Shown here piece after piece: positions 37,801-47,782 of a DNA stretch of 64,000 nt. Made by a program: the position numbers and the translations under genes. The stretch covers positions 2,170,001 to 2,234,000 of the forward strand of contig NZ_CP018620.1 in NCBI RefSeq assembly GCF_001908275.1. The letters are read 5' to 3'. The stretch comes from Paenibacillus xylanexedens. Lineage in GTDB: Bacteria; Bacillota; Bacilli; Paenibacillales; Paenibacillaceae. Each line of letters starts with the position of its first letter. The first letter of the stretch is position 1. The notes below the pieces were generated by a model, which was not told where the DNA came from, ran no database searches, and saw only the letters and a program-made list of their open reading frames with translations.

Positions 37801-37896
37801 TTTATAAAAAGGAATTAAAAAAATCTGGGGATAACAGCGATCGGAAGGTTATTCTGTCATCGGAGTGGCCCGCGTGAATTTTCAGTAGTTGAATTT
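37801..37896 (+). repeat. GTTCAA-ended structured repeat, copy D (truncated)
   Basis: Only the 3' half is present, from AAAAAGGAATT through the conserved ATCTGGGGATAACAGCGATC block to AGTTGAAT. It lies between the two divergent sigma-54 promoters, in the orientation of pruA. Confidence 0.8.
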
Positions 37897-37928
37897 AACG
37901 AGAAAAATATTTCAATCTCAACCGGAGT

Positions 37929-37943
37929 TGGCACGGATTTTGC
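37929..37943 (+). promoter_or_regulatory. sigma-54 promoter of pruA
   Basis: TGGCAC-GGATT-TTGC in consensus spacing, preceded by T. It lies 83 bases before the pruA start codon. Confidence 0.9.
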
Positions 37944-38026
37944 TACATATATTTGGTGATGAGTAACATGCAAAATAATTCAGGCGAGCAGCCAGCGAAT
38001 CCCACATCTTGAAGGAGGAATCATTG

Positions 38027-39574
38027 ATGAATATCCCTTTTGTTAACGAACCATTCACACCCTTTGCAGTCCAGGCGAACCAGGAAGCATTTGAAGACGC
38101 ACTTCGTCAGGTAGAAGCTGAACTTGGGCAGGAATACCCGATTATTATTGGTGGGCAAAAAATAACAAGCAGCCGCACGTTAACTTCCGTGAACCCCGCA
38201 GCCAAGAATCAAGTTGTCGGAACGATCCATCAGGCAGATCGAGAATTGGCCGAAAAGGCCATTCAGACAGCGGCGGAGACATTCCAGACATGGAAACATA
38301 CGGACCCGAATGAACGGGCTCGTTATCTATACAAAGCAGCTGCCATTATGCGCCGTCGCAAGCATGAGTTCTCTGCATGGATGGTTTATGAAGCCGGCAA
38401 GACTTGGCCTGAAGCCGATGCGGATACAGCGGAAGCCATTGATTTTATGGAATTCTATGCACGGGATATGCAGCGACTGAGTGAACCGCAGCCCCTCGTG
38501 CGGATTGCAGGGGAAGATAATGAACTGAGTTATATACCGCTGGGCGTTGGTGTTGTTATTCCACCTTGGAACTTCCCGCTGGCAATTATGGCAGGCATGA
38601 CCTCTGCTGCACTGGTATCCGGCAACACGGTGGTGTTAAAACCCGCCAGTACAACTCCGGTGATTGCCGCCAAGTTTATGGAGCTGCTCGCAGAAGTTGG
38701 CCTGCCAGATGGCGTTGTGAACTTCTTACCAGGACCAGGCAGTGAAGTGGGTGATTATCTCGTGGATCATGCGCTCACCCGTTTTATCAGTTTCACCGGT
38801 TCCAGAGATGTAGGACTGCGAATTAATGAACGTGCAGCACGAACAGCTCCATGTCAGAAGTGGATCAAACGGGTTATTGCAGAGATGGGCGGCAAGGATT
38901 CCATCGTAGTAGACAGTGACAGTGATCTGGAACTCGCGGCAGAGTCCATTACCGCTTCGGCATTTGGTTTCTCAGGACAGAAATGTTCGGCGTGTTCCCG
39001 TGCCATTATTCATAAGGATGTATATGATGAAGTATTGCAAAAAGTGATTGAACGGACACAGAAACTGACGATGGGTAGTCCGCTTGAAGTTGGCAGTCAG
39101 GTTGGGCCAGTTATCGATGACAAGGCCTATGCGAAGATCACGGAATATATTGAAATTGGCAAGAGAGAGGGTCGTCTTGTACATGGTGGCGGTACCGGGA
39201 ACGTTGAAGGGTATTTCATTGAACCAACCATAATTGCCGATGTGGACCCGAAAGCCCGAATTGCTCAGGATGAAATTTTTGGACCTGTGCTTGCGTTCAT
39301 CAAAGCAGATTCCTTTCAGGATGCATTGGATATCGCTAATAATACAGACTATGGTCTGACCGGCGCGGTGATCTCACGTAATCGTGAACATCTGGAACAG
39401 GCAAGACGTGAATACTTTGCGGGTAATCTGTATTTCAACCGGAAATGTACCGGAGCACTGGTTGGCACACATCCATTTGGCGGATTTAACATGTCAGGCA
39501 CGGATTCCAAGGCAGGTGGAAGAGACTATCTGCTGCTATTTACACAGGCGAAGCTGGTGTCGGAGAAATACTAG
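38027..39574 (+). CDS. pruA: 1-pyrroline-5-carboxylate dehydrogenase
   Basis: The second step of proline catabolism: NAD-dependent oxidation of glutamate semialdehyde to glutamate. The 515-residue protein is a standard aldehyde dehydrogenase: cofactor region [15 protein letters not shown], general base Glu in IAEMGGKDS and catalytic Cys in [15 protein letters not shown] lies 8 bases before the ATG at 38027. A sigma-54 promoter drives it, and rpoN follows 130 bases downstream. Confidence 0.95.
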   Translation: MNIPFVNEPFTPFAVQANQEAFEDALRQVEAELGQEYPIIIGGQKITSSRTLTSVNPAAKNQVVGTIHQADRELAEKAIQTAAETFQTWKHTDPNERARYLYKAAAIMRRRKHEFSAWMVYEAGKTWPEADADTAEAIDFMEFYARDMQRLSEPQPLVRIAGEDNELSYIPLGVGVVIPPWNFPLAIMAGMTSAALVSGNTVVLKPASTTPVIAAKFMELLAEVGLPDGVVNFLPGPGSEVGDYLVDHALTRFISFTGSRDVGLRINERAARTAPCQKWIKRVIAEMGGKDSIVVDSDSDLELAAESITASAFGFSGQKCSACSRAIIHKDVYDEVLQKVIERTQKLTMGSPLEVGSQVGPVIDDKAYAKITEYIEIGKREGRLVHGGGTGNVEGYFIEPTIIADVDPKARIAQDEIFGPVLAFIKADSFQDALDIANNTDYGLTGAVISRNREHLEQARREYFAGNLYFNRKCTGALVGTHPFGGFNMSGTDSKAGGRDYLLLFTQAKLVSEKY

Positions 39575-39703
39575 ACAGATTAGCCATAATCCAACTAAAA
39601 ATTTCTTACATTTGCTTGAATAGTATGCTATTATCCCTGCAAATCCTTTTGTTCGTATAAGAAACACAGATGTTTATTGCCGAAGGCATAAGGAGGGAAA
39701 CGG

Positions 39704-41008
39704 ATGTTAGGTGTTCAGTTGGTACAGGAACAACGTATTCGGCTGTCCATCACGCCGGAGATGAAACAATCCTTTCATTTGCTAACCATGTCTGGCCATG
39801 ATCTGACCCGTTACTTGCTGGATGCAGCGGAGGAAAATCCAGTACTTGAACTGGAAGAACAAGCAGCGCCTCTCGCCCGGATTCCGCGGCGAATGGATCA
39901 GCGCAGGTATGATTCCTATGATCCGTTGCTTCAGGCCAAAGGTGCCGAACCTACTTTGGAACAATTGCTGATTGCGCAAATTCGAGTGATGACAATTCCA
40001 GACGAATTGGAAAATATGGCGGTATATTTGGCAGGGTGCGTTAATGATGATGGTTATCTGACGGTTGAACTGGCAGAGGTGCAAGCAACACTTGAGCTTC
40101 CGATGAGCAAGATTGCAGCGGGACTGGAGCTTCTCCAATCGCTGGACCCTGCTGGTGTAGGGGCGCGGAATCTGCAAGAATGTCTGTTGCTCCAGATTAG
40201 ACGTGATCCATCAGCAGCGCTGAATGCGGAGCGGATGTTAGGAGCGGGATTGGAAGCACTGGTTCCTTTTCACCCAGGTAGAACAGGGAGTCGATTAGGT
40301 ATGACTTTACGGGAAGCTCAGACTGCCTATGACTATATTACACGTCTGGACCCCAAGCCCTGTCGATCCATCGGATGTACAGAACGGCCACATTACATTA
40401 TTCCGGATGCCATTGTTGGGTTGCGTAACGGTGAGGTCCATTATAGTTTGCATGCAGCAGGTAACCCTCGTGTATCGATGAATGAAGCGTGCTTCCGCTG
40501 GATCAGGGAAGAGGCTCCCGACGCAATCTGGTCTACCCGCGTGGCAGAGGCGAGGGCTATCATTCGGAGTGTACATTTGCGGCGCAGGACTTTAGTACGT
40601 GTGCTGACGGCAGTGATGGAAGAGCAGAAGCACTTTTTGGTCAAAGGCCCATCCGCGCTAAAACCGCTTAATCTGGCTGTTATTGCAGAGAAGATTGGCA
40701 TGCATGAATCAACGGTAAGTCGTGCGGTGAACGGTAAATACATTGAGACCCCACATGGTGTATATGAACTCAGGGCTTTTTTTGACTCGGGAATCAGTAC
40801 AACGTCAGGGGATAAAACATCAGCAACAGCGGTGAAACGTAGATTAAAAGAAATCATTCGCACGGAACAGGCTCAGCGTCCATACTCGGATAGTCATTTG
40901 GCTACACTGCTCGCCGAGGAGGGAATTGTCATCTCTCGTAGAACGGTTGCCAAGTACAGGGAGGAACTTCAGATTCTGCCTTCCCTTGAGCGTAAACGGT
41001 GGGCTTAA
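39704..41008 (+). CDS. rpoN: RNA polymerase sigma-54 factor
   Basis: This directs RNA polymerase to -24/-12 promoters and needs an ATP-driven activator. The 434-residue length is close to Bacillus SigL. Region I is at the N-terminus (ITPEMKQSFHLLTMSGHDL, EENPVLELEE), a core-binding and helix-turn-helix region follows (IAEKIGMHESTVSRAVNGKY), and the RpoN box SRRTVAKYRE lies about residues 411-420. AAGGAGGGAAACGG precedes the ATG. The location next to putB/pruA, both with sigma-54 promoters, indicates a functional cluster. Confidence 0.95.
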   Translation: MLGVQLVQEQRIRLSITPEMKQSFHLLTMSGHDLTRYLLDAAEENPVLELEEQAAPLARIPRRMDQRRYDSYDPLLQAKGAEPTLEQLLIAQIRVMTIPDELENMAVYLAGCVNDDGYLTVELAEVQATLELPMSKIAAGLELLQSLDPAGVGARNLQECLLLQIRRDPSAALNAERMLGAGLEALVPFHPGRTGSRLGMTLREAQTAYDYITRLDPKPCRSIGCTERPHYIIPDAIVGLRNGEVHYSLHAAGNPRVSMNEACFRWIREEAPDAIWSTRVAEARAIIRSVHLRRRTLVRVLTAVMEEQKHFLVKGPSALKPLNLAVIAEKIGMHESTVSRAVNGKYIETPHGVYELRAFFDSGISTTSGDKTSATAVKRRLKEIIRTEQAQRPYSDSHLATLLAEEGIVISRRTVAKYREELQILPSLERKRWA

Positions 41009-41041
41009 TCGAATAGCTGGCGTCTTATCATCTCTGAATAC

Positions 41042-41083
41042 AAGAACCCCCGCAAACCGGATGAACGGTCTGCGAGGGTTCTT
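41042..41083. terminator. bidirectional terminator between rpoN and aspA
   Basis: AAGAACCC...CGCA-ACCG pairs with CGGT-TGCG...GGGTTCTT around a GATGAA loop. Confidence 0.85.
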
Positions 41084-41128
41084 GTTAATTATTTGTGTTT
41101 GGGTTGCTGCATCAGTTTTCCTGATTAC

Positions 41129-42562
41129 CTACAAACGTTCCATATTACGCAGGAAGTGTTCTCCGGCAATCCCTGGTGTAGTCATCTGTTCCGGATGAAG
41201 AATCTCTTCCAGTTCTTCCGGTGTCAGCAATCCGCGTTCGAGAATAATCTCTTGCAAGGAAAGTCCAGTCTTGAGCGCTTCCTTCACGATGGAAGCTGCC
41301 ACATTATAACCTAAGTGCGGGTTCAACGCCGTAACCACACTGAAACTTTGCTTCATGATTAATTCGCAGCGCTCACGGTTAGCTTCCATCTCTTCAACTG
41401 CATAACGTGTGAACACATCGATGCCGTTATTCATAATTTTCAGCGATTGCAGCAAGTTGAACGCAATAACTGGGCCCATGACATTCAGCTCGAATTGACC
41501 GGCTTCACACGCCATACAGATCGTATGATCATTCCCCATCACCTGGAAGGATACCTGGTTAATGACTTCTGCCATAACGGGGTTGACTTTGCCCGGCATA
41601 ATGGACGAACCTGGCTGACGCGGTGGCAGGCGCAATTCATTGAATCCTGCACGCGGACCTGAAGCCATCATGCGAATATCATTACAGATTTTGGAAAGGC
41701 TAACCGCACATACCTTCAGCGCCGCTGAAAGTTCCAGATAGGCATCTGTGTTCTGCGTTGCATCCACGAGATGCTCAGCTGTTTGTAGTGGAAGTCCGGT
41801 AACATCAGACAGGTGCTCTGTAACCTTGACGATATATTCGGGTTTGGCATTAAGTCCAGTACCTACCGCAGTTGCACCCATGTTAATGGTAAGCAGGCGG
41901 CGATTGGCGAATTCAAGACGCTCGATATCCCGTCCGATGACGCGGGCATAAGCACCGAATTCTTGTCCAAGGCGAATAGGCACGGCATCCTGAAGATGGG
42001 TACGGCCAACCTTGACCACATCGTTGAATTCCACTTCTTTTTTACGGAACGCATCCTGTAGTCTTTTCATAGTAGCGAGTAACGTCTCCGACAGTCGGTA
42101 CGCCGCAATGCGCAGTGCTGTAGGTACTACGTCATTGGTGGACTGGGACATGTTCACATGATTATTGGGATTGCAATGGAAGTAGTCTCCCTTGCTTTTG
42201 GTTAACAGTTCCAGCCCGCGGTTGGCCAAAATTTCGTTCATATTCATATTCATGGAGGTGCCTGCACCGCCCTGAATGGAGTCTACAATAAAATGATCCA
42301 GATGATGGCCTTTCATCATTTCTTCAGCCGCCATGACAATCACATCGCCAATCTTGCTCGGCAGCATCTTCAACTCCATGTTGGTAATCGCTGCTGCCTT
42401 CTTCACCGCAGCCAGAGCCGTGATCAGCTCCCGGTGTACCGGAACGCCGGTAATCGGGAAGTTTTCCACGGCCCGTACCGTCTGAATTCCGTAATAAGCA
42501 TAAGCCGGGATTTCTTTTTCACCGATAAAATCTTTCTCCGTCCGTGTGGACATAGTAGACAT
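41129..42562 (-). CDS. aspA: aspartate ammonia-lyase
   Basis: This reversibly deaminates L-aspartate to fumarate and ammonia in the cytosol. The 477-residue protein has the fumarase/aspartase signature GSSIMPGKVNP and the substrate loop GGAGTSMNMN. The start at 42562 follows GGAGG by 8 bases; the frame is open further upstream without a site. It is divergent from a chemoreceptor gene. With putB, pruA and ald it adds to an amino-acid catabolic theme in this part of the window. Confidence 0.95.
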   Translation of the reverse strand: MSTMSTRTEKDFIGEKEIPAYAYYGIQTVRAVENFPITGVPVHRELITALAAVKKAAAITNMELKMLPSKIGDVIVMAAEEMMKGHHLDHFIVDSIQGGAGTSMNMNMNEILANRGLELLTKSKGDYFHCNPNNHVNMSQSTNDVVPTALRIAAYRLSETLLATMKRLQDAFRKKEVEFNDVVKVGRTHLQDAVPIRLGQEFGAYARVIGRDIERLEFANRRLLTINMGATAVGTGLNAKPEYIVKVTEHLSDVTGLPLQTAEHLVDATQNTDAYLELSAALKVCAVSLSKICNDIRMMASGPRAGFNELRLPPRQPGSSIMPGKVNPVMAEVINQVSFQVMGNDHTICMACEAGQFELNVMGPVIAFNLLQSLKIMNNGIDVFTRYAVEEMEANRERCELIMKQSFSVVTALNPHLGYNVAASIVKEALKTGLSLQEIILERGLLTPEELEEILHPEQMTTPGIAGEHFLRNMERL

Positions 42563-42827
42563 CTCGTTCGCCTCCAGTGGCATCAATAAAAATAGTTCGG
42601 CTCCAGCGTTGCTGAAGCGCACTCAGTATATCATTTAAGCAAAATGGATGCCAATCTAAATCATTTGGCCTCTTGTGCCGATAATAAATAAAATTAGGGA
42701 TATTAAATGGAATATTATTCAATTTTTAAGAAAGGGAGGGGTGGCCAAGCTTGTCTTATACATTATGCGCTTTATGGTAGAGAAGTCATGCATGAACGGC
42801 AAGTATGGGGGAAATAGAACGTTTTCA
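42563..42827. other. aspA upstream region
   Basis: This is an AT-rich stretch that must contain the aspA promoter. I could not assign one with confidence. Confidence 0.35.
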
Positions 42828-42841
42828 GTGATATATATCAC
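42828..42841 (+). promoter_or_regulatory. FNR/CRP-type operator
   Basis: GTGATATATATCAC is a perfect 14-bp palindrome matching GTGA-N6-TCAC. It is centred 41.5 bases upstream of the start point predicted from the -10 box TAAAAT at 42864-42869. Confidence 0.65.
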
Positions 42842-42896
42842 ATGAAATTTGGTACTTGATTGGTAAAATAGGAAAAAAGGACTACGGGGTGTGCAT

Positions 42897-44174
42897 ATGA
42901 AATGGACTTTAGGAGCAAAGACTGTCGCAGGTCTGGTACTGATTTCGATTATTACCTACGGAACTAGCGGCTTTTTTATATTTTTTGTCAAAGACTGGGT
43001 TACGTTAGATATTCCGAATTGGGTATACATATCGATTATCCTGATCATGGGAGTATGCTGGAACGGGATTCTGGGATGGTTTGCCTCACGCTGGCTGACT
43101 CGTCCAATCGTTCACCTGTCCCGGGCTGCACAGCAGGTTTCAGCGGGGGATCTGACAACCGAAATTCCGCAGCGACGCACGCAGGATGAACTTACCGTAT
43201 TATATGATGCTTTTCGCGCAATGGTTTCTAACCTTCGAAGCATTGTAAATGATATTGCAGACAGTACAAGAACGACTTCACAGAACGCACAGTCTCTGAG
43301 TGAAGCGATTACCCAAGCCGCCGAACAGATCGAGATGATGTCGGATGCGGTGGATCATATTGCTGTAGGCGTAGAAGAGCAGAAGGTCACTTCCCATCAA
43401 TCTCTGATCACTGCGGATGAGATGCTGAACGATTTCCAGCGTATGCATAGCCAGTCCATGGACATGACAGAGATGTCCGGTCAGATGGAACGATCGGTGG
43501 ATCATACAAAACAGACTTTCTCATCGTTGATGAAAGGGATGGACGAGCTGGCCGAGTCGCACAATCGTTCTCGCGACATTATGTTGTTGCTGGAGAAGGA
43601 AGCCTCCGATATCGAGGTAATAACCCAGTCTGTCAAAAACATCGCTGAGGAAACAGGGTTACTTGCCCTGAATGCATCCATTGAGGCTGCACGAGCTGGC
43701 GAAGAAGGTTCTGGTTTTGCAGTCGTGGCGCAGCAGATCCGCAAGCTGGCAGACGAAAGTAAGGCATCGGTACACCGTATTAATGAGTTGATTAGTCGTG
43801 TGCAAGAGCGGATCAGGGAGACAGCTCAACTGTCTCATGAGCAGCATGGTCTCGTGGTTAATGAATCGGAGCGGACCATCTCTGTGGATCAGACGTTGCA
43901 TGAACTGACAGGCACGGTGGAAGTATTTATGAAGGGTGCGCATGATATCGGTTCCAAGATTGCAGAACAGACCGGTCGCGTGGAGCAAACGCACGGTCAT
44001 GTGAAGAAGATCCAGGGGAAAGCCGGATCGTTCTCGGATGAGGCGAGACGAATTATGGATGCCGCACACGAAGAGACAGCCATCATGGAGGAGATTTCAT
44101 CCTCGGCTGAAGAACTGAGACAATTAACCGATCGGTTATTGGACAAAACCAAAGCATTCCGGATGCAGCCTTAA
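42897..44174 (+). CDS. methyl-accepting chemotaxis protein with minimal external loop
   Basis: A 425-residue chemoreceptor. Two membrane helices (about residues 12-30 and 44-65) are separated by only about 15 residues, so no extracellular ligand domain exists. HAMP (about 66-118) and the long signalling coiled coil follow, with the hairpin tip [20 protein letters not shown]. Such receptors sense internal or membrane signals, for example redox state. The start is the ATG at 42897 after GGGGTG; a GTG at 42891 is possible. An FNR-like box upstream fits redox control. Confidence 0.9.
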   Translation: MKWTLGAKTVAGLVLISIITYGTSGFFIFFVKDWVTLDIPNWVYISIILIMGVCWNGILGWFASRWLTRPIVHLSRAAQQVSAGDLTTEIPQRRTQDELTVLYDAFRAMVSNLRSIVNDIADSTRTTSQNAQSLSEAITQAAEQIEMMSDAVDHIAVGVEEQKVTSHQSLITADEMLNDFQRMHSQSMDMTEMSGQMERSVDHTKQTFSSLMKGMDELAESHNRSRDIMLLLEKEASDIEVITQSVKNIAEETGLLALNASIEAARAGEEGSGFAVVAQQIRKLADESKASVHRINELISRVQERIRETAQLSHEQHGLVVNESERTISVDQTLHELTGTVEVFMKGAHDIGSKIAEQTGRVEQTHGHVKKIQGKAGSFSDEARRIMDAAHEETAIMEEISSSAEELRQLTDRLLDKTKAFRMQP

Positions 44175-44372
44175 GCTGTGTTCGGGATTTTTTTTGTTTT
44201 TGGAGAACAGTTTTGGAATGATAATTTGCTTATTCTGGTTAAAGCCGAACGTTCTTTCGTGTAAACGAAAATTTGTAAAGATTATTTTATGAAAGATTAA
44301 CAAATTCGCAACTTGCAGGCGATAAATGAAGATATAATAGGATTATCACAACAGATAAAGGAGCCCAGTATA

Positions 44373-45218
44373 TTGAAAACTTGGACAGGTATCCTGCTGA
44401 TGATTATTTTGGCGGTAGCTACAATTAGTACAACTTCGGCTGCCAGAACCATGAATGAATCGCAAAAACAGCTTAACATAGATGATCAATCCAGCCAGAC
44501 CGAAGTGGTCGAGGCTTCCAATATAGATACACTGCATGACACAGCGAAGACAACACAGGAATCCATTCCCGTGATAGAGGAATACGTTTCGGTAGCTCCA
44601 GAGAATGAGAACGTCAGATTATACCCTATGAAAGTTGAGGGTTCAGGATATATATATAACGGAATGATTTTGGAAGTGGACGGCAAAACGCGAGATTTTA
44701 GTGATTGGCAGGGAGAAGGCGGGTCTTACAAACCCGAAGTGCACGAGCTGGATCTGAATGGAGACGGCCAGAAAGAAATTATTGTTTTGTACACGGAAGG
44801 TCATGGAACAGGTATTTATTTGGGACAAGCACGTATCATTAATCCGGTAACGCTGGAAGAGATGAAGATGCAATCTCTGGATGAGATTGCGAAACAACAT
44901 GTGAAGTCGAAAGTTACGGTTAGATCAGACCGCGTGGATGTTGATGTCGCCATAGATGGCGTTCAAGCAGAACCTTTACGGATCGAGGAAGATACGAGTG
45001 GCGGCGTATATAACGAAGAGTTGGGATTCGGTGGAGTAACCTATTACAGTGTAGAAGATGGCCAGCTTGTCGTATCAGCAGCAGGATCTTACGGTGCGGC
45101 TTTATATGCGGGTGATCTGACATTCACTTATGAGTATCAAGATGGCGAGTGGAAGGCCGTAGATTTGAAGTACAGCATGGAAATGTATGAAGAAGAATAT
45201 TATGAATCTTTTGATTGA
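44373..45218 (+). CDS. secreted protein with an FG-GAP/calcium-loop-like motif, unknown function
   Basis: From a TTG at 44373, placed 9 bases after AAAGGAG, the frame gives 281 residues with a signal peptide (about 1-25, GILLMIILAVATIS). The upstream in-frame ATG at 44313 has no ribosome binding site. The segment DLNGDGQKEIIVLY matches an FG-GAP/VCBS-type calcium loop often found in exported beta-rich proteins. The C-terminus is acidic (YEEEYYESFD). I do not recognise the whole protein. Confidence 0.7.
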   Translation: MKTWTGILLMIILAVATISTTSAARTMNESQKQLNIDDQSSQTEVVEASNIDTLHDTAKTTQESIPVIEEYVSVAPENENVRLYPMKVEGSGYIYNGMILEVDGKTRDFSDWQGEGGSYKPEVHELDLNGDGQKEIIVLYTEGHGTGIYLGQARIINPVTLEEMKMQSLDEIAKQHVKSKVTVRSDRVDVDVAIDGVQAEPLRIEEDTSGGVYNEELGFGGVTYYSVEDGQLVVSAAGSYGAALYAGDLTFTYEYQDGEWKAVDLKYSMEMYEEEYYESFD

Positions 45219-45341
45219 TAGCGTCGTGTAGACACTGGTGTGGCGAGGGTTGGCAGTTCTCGTGGTGAAAGTGAAGTTCTGCCAGATATGCATGTGCAAA
45301 GAATAGCTACCTATCTCCCTTGACGGGTAGTAGGGAACAGG

Positions 45342-45378
45342 ACGAGGCTGAAAAAAATCGGGACATACAGCCTCGTTT
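45342..45378 (+). terminator. intrinsic terminator
   Basis: ACGAGGCTG pairs with CAGCCTCGT across a 17-nt A-rich loop and is followed by TTT. Confidence 0.75.
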
Positions 45379-45494
45379 TGTGCTGCCTACAGATAGGGAA
45401 TTTGTACTAAAAATGCAGTAAACAATTGACATTATCACTTTAGTCGTTTAAATGTATAAAGGACAAATCATTTTAACATTCAGGAGGGATTTTG

Positions 45495-46202
45495 ATGAAG
45501 AAAAAGGTTGTACTGGGTTTGATGGTAGGCACATTAACGCTTGGGATCGGAACAGGTGCACTCGCAGCAACAGGACTGGAACAGATTAAAGCTTATCTGA
45601 ACAGCAAGATTACGCTAAAAATGAATGGTGCCACGGTGACAGCCAAAGATGCCAATGGTAAAACAGTGTTGCCTATCACTTACAACGGAACGACTTATTT
45701 GCCTGTGCGTGCTGTGGGATCTTTGCTTGGGACAGAGATCACTTATGACAGTGCAACTTCATCCGTCCTGATTGGCGGAACGAATGGATCTGCGCCCGTA
45801 ACCAACGGAAAAGTAACGCTGAGTGCACTTGGAACATCCGTACTGGGATCTACCGCTTGGCACACCAAAGATCCTAAGGATACCACATATAAAGGCAAGG
45901 ATTACAAGGATGTTTATCTGCATAATGATCCTACGAAACAGGGGGATGATATCCAGATTAATACGGGTAAAAAGTATTCTTCTCTGCACTTGGAACTTGC
46001 CGCGCTGAAAGGAAATCAGGAGATTCATATCTATGATCAGGATCTCGCGACACTCAAAAAGTTCAATATCTCTCCAGAAAGCGGTATGATGAGTCTAGAT
46101 GTGGATGTTAAAGGTACAGACGCTGTCTATGTAGAGATTGTATCTGAAGATCCGGGTTCGGCTCTGTTTGTACCGCTCACAACATCGTATCTGACGAAGT
46201 AA
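45495..46202 (+). CDS. secreted stalk-domain protein (copper amine oxidase N-terminal-like)
   Basis: A 235-residue exported protein with a signal peptide (about 1-25, LGLMVGTLTLGIGTGALAA), one copper-amine-oxidase-N-terminal-like stalk domain (about 35-95, TYLPVRAVGSLLG) and a C-terminal beta-rich domain of about 130 residues that may be a carbohydrate- or wall-binding module. AGGAGGGA precedes the ATG at 45495 by 5 bases. It is monocistronic. Confidence 0.8.
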   Translation: MKKKVVLGLMVGTLTLGIGTGALAATGLEQIKAYLNSKITLKMNGATVTAKDANGKTVLPITYNGTTYLPVRAVGSLLGTEITYDSATSSVLIGGTNGSAPVTNGKVTLSALGTSVLGSTAWHTKDPKDTTYKGKDYKDVYLHNDPTKQGDDIQINTGKKYSSLHLELAALKGNQEIHIYDQDLATLKKFNISPESGMMSLDVDVKGTDAVYVEIVSEDPGSALFVPLTTSYLTK

Positions 46203-46259
46203 AACACAATCTGCAAGTTTGCGACCTTACAGAAGGGGCAAGGCAAGCATAAACATAAA

Positions 46260-46331
46260 AAAACGATGATTCACTAGGCGATTCCTGAACCGTATCCGGT
46301 ATTCAGAGTTGCCTGGTGAACATCGTTTTTA
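46260..46331. terminator. long bidirectional terminator
   Basis: AAACGATG-TTCAC-AGGC pairs with GCCT-GTGAA-ATCGTTT (small internal loops), with an inner CTGAA/TTCAG stem, between convergent genes. Confidence 0.8.
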
Positions 46332-46351
46332 TTTTCTTTTTGTTACGAATA

Positions 46352-47326
46352 TTAGCGGATCATGGTATCCAGTGGTTTCAGGTTCGCTTCAATCTCAGCG
46401 CGGCGGCCTTCAAGGAATGGAGGCAAGGCAAGCGATTCTCCCAGATGCTCCAATTCTTCGTCTGTATCAAATCCCGGACCATCGGTTGCAAGTTCGAACA
46501 GAATACCGTTTGCTTCACGGAAATACAGGGAGCGGAAGTAGAAGCGATCTACAAAACCGGAGTTAGGGAATTGGAAGTTATGAACCCGTTCCACCCATTG
46601 TTTGAGTTCTTCTTCGTTATCCACACGGAACGCAACATGGTGTACACTGCCACGTCCAGGACGCTCTTGGGCAAGGTCATTCCGTTCCTCAACATGCACC
46701 TCGGAGCCGCTGCCACCTTCGCCGGATTCAAAAACGAGTACATCAGGTTGACCTGGAGTAAAGGCAGGGTAACTTCCTTTGGCTCTGAAACCAAGTAGTT
46801 CGGTGAGAACCGGAGCGGTAAGGGAAGCATCTTTTACCGTAAGATGGATGGGGCCAAGACCTACAATGCCATACTCGGCAGGCACAGGGCTCTGATCCCA
46901 TGGTTTACCACCAGCGACACCTGTATTGTTTTCATCGGAGACCAGAATCAGACGTTGTCCTTCAAAGTCTGTGAACGAGAGCGTGGCACGGCCACCCCGT
47001 TCAACAATCTCTCCATGTGGGACTTCGAATTCGTCAAAACGTTGCTGCCAGTACGTAAGTGCCGCATCACTTGGAACGCGCAGTGACGTTCCAGATATGC
47101 TGTTCACCCCTTCACGAGTCTGTCCGGCCATCGGAATCTCGAAGAAGGTAAGTTCGGTACCCGGATTACCTTTCTCATCGCCATAGAAGAGATGGTAGAC
47201 GGACACGTCGTCCTGGTTGACTGTTTTTTTGATGAGGCGCAGACCCATGATATTAGTGTAGAAACGATAGTTCTGATCGGCATGTGCTGTTAGAGCGGAT
47301 ACGTGGTGAAGTCCTTTGATTTGCAT
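46352..47326 (-). CDS. ring-cleaving dioxygenase of the VOC superfamily (MhqA/MhqO-like)
   Basis: A 324-residue protein of two glyoxalase-like modules. The three metal ligands expected for a Fe(II) extradiol dioxygenase are visible: His in LHHVSAL (residues 7-8), His in SVHHVAFRV (about 218) and Glu in LFELATDG (about 278). It resembles Bacillus MhqA/MhqO/MhqE, which help detoxify quinones. GGAGG precedes the ATG by 7 bases. Copy C of the structured repeat lies 26 bases upstream in the same orientation. Confidence 0.88.
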   Translation of the reverse strand: MQIKGLHHVSALTAHADQNYRFYTNIMGLRLIKKTVNQDDVSVYHLFYGDEKGNPGTELTFFEIPMAGQTREGVNSISGTSLRVPSDAALTYWQQRFDEFEVPHGEIVERGGRATLSFTDFEGQRLILVSDENNTGVAGGKPWDQSPVPAEYGIVGLGPIHLTVKDASLTAPVLTELLGFRAKGSYPAFTPGQPDVLVFESGEGGSGSEVHVEERNDLAQERPGRGSVHHVAFRVDNEEELKQWVERVHNFQFPNSGFVDRFYFRSLYFREANGILFELATDGPGFDTDEELEHLGESLALPPFLEGRRAEIEANLKPLDTMIR

Positions 47327-47352
47327 AATAATTCCTCCTAGTTAGGTTATAC

Positions 47353-47567
47353 GTTCAACTAAGGATTATTTACACTGATACTACGATGACAGAACAACCT
47401 TCCGATCGCTGTTATCCCCAGATTTTTTGATTCCTTTTTTGAAAGGGGAAATCCGGGGATAGCATATGCTTCCGATGTAGCCTTCTTTCAGAAAGCTTTT
47501 AGGCGAACGCTCCGCTTCTTCAGGTTATTTCTGTCCTCTCCGTTATCGTGTAAAAGTTCAGTTGAAC
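47353..47567 (-). repeat. GTTCAA-ended structured repeat, copy C
   Basis: A complete 215-bp copy on the minus strand with termini GTTCAACT and AGTTGAAC. It is the closest relative of copy A, including the TTACACGATAACGGAGAG arm and the AAATCTGGGGATAACAGCG block. Inner stem CCTTT/AAAGG. Confidence 0.87.
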
Positions 47568-47782
47568 ATTTTTTGAGTTTATTTTAATTTATTCTTTATT
47601 AAGAAAGTTACTAACTTTTCGTGTGTTTTGTTTATGGATTTATCTTAACATAAAGATATTTAAATTACAATGCTTATTTAGAATTCCAACTGGACAGTAA
47701 TTTCATTCAATGGCAAAATGAAAAAGTTAACATTAAAGAGAGATAATGTTGGTGAGATCATTACAAAGGAGAGAAGAGATGC

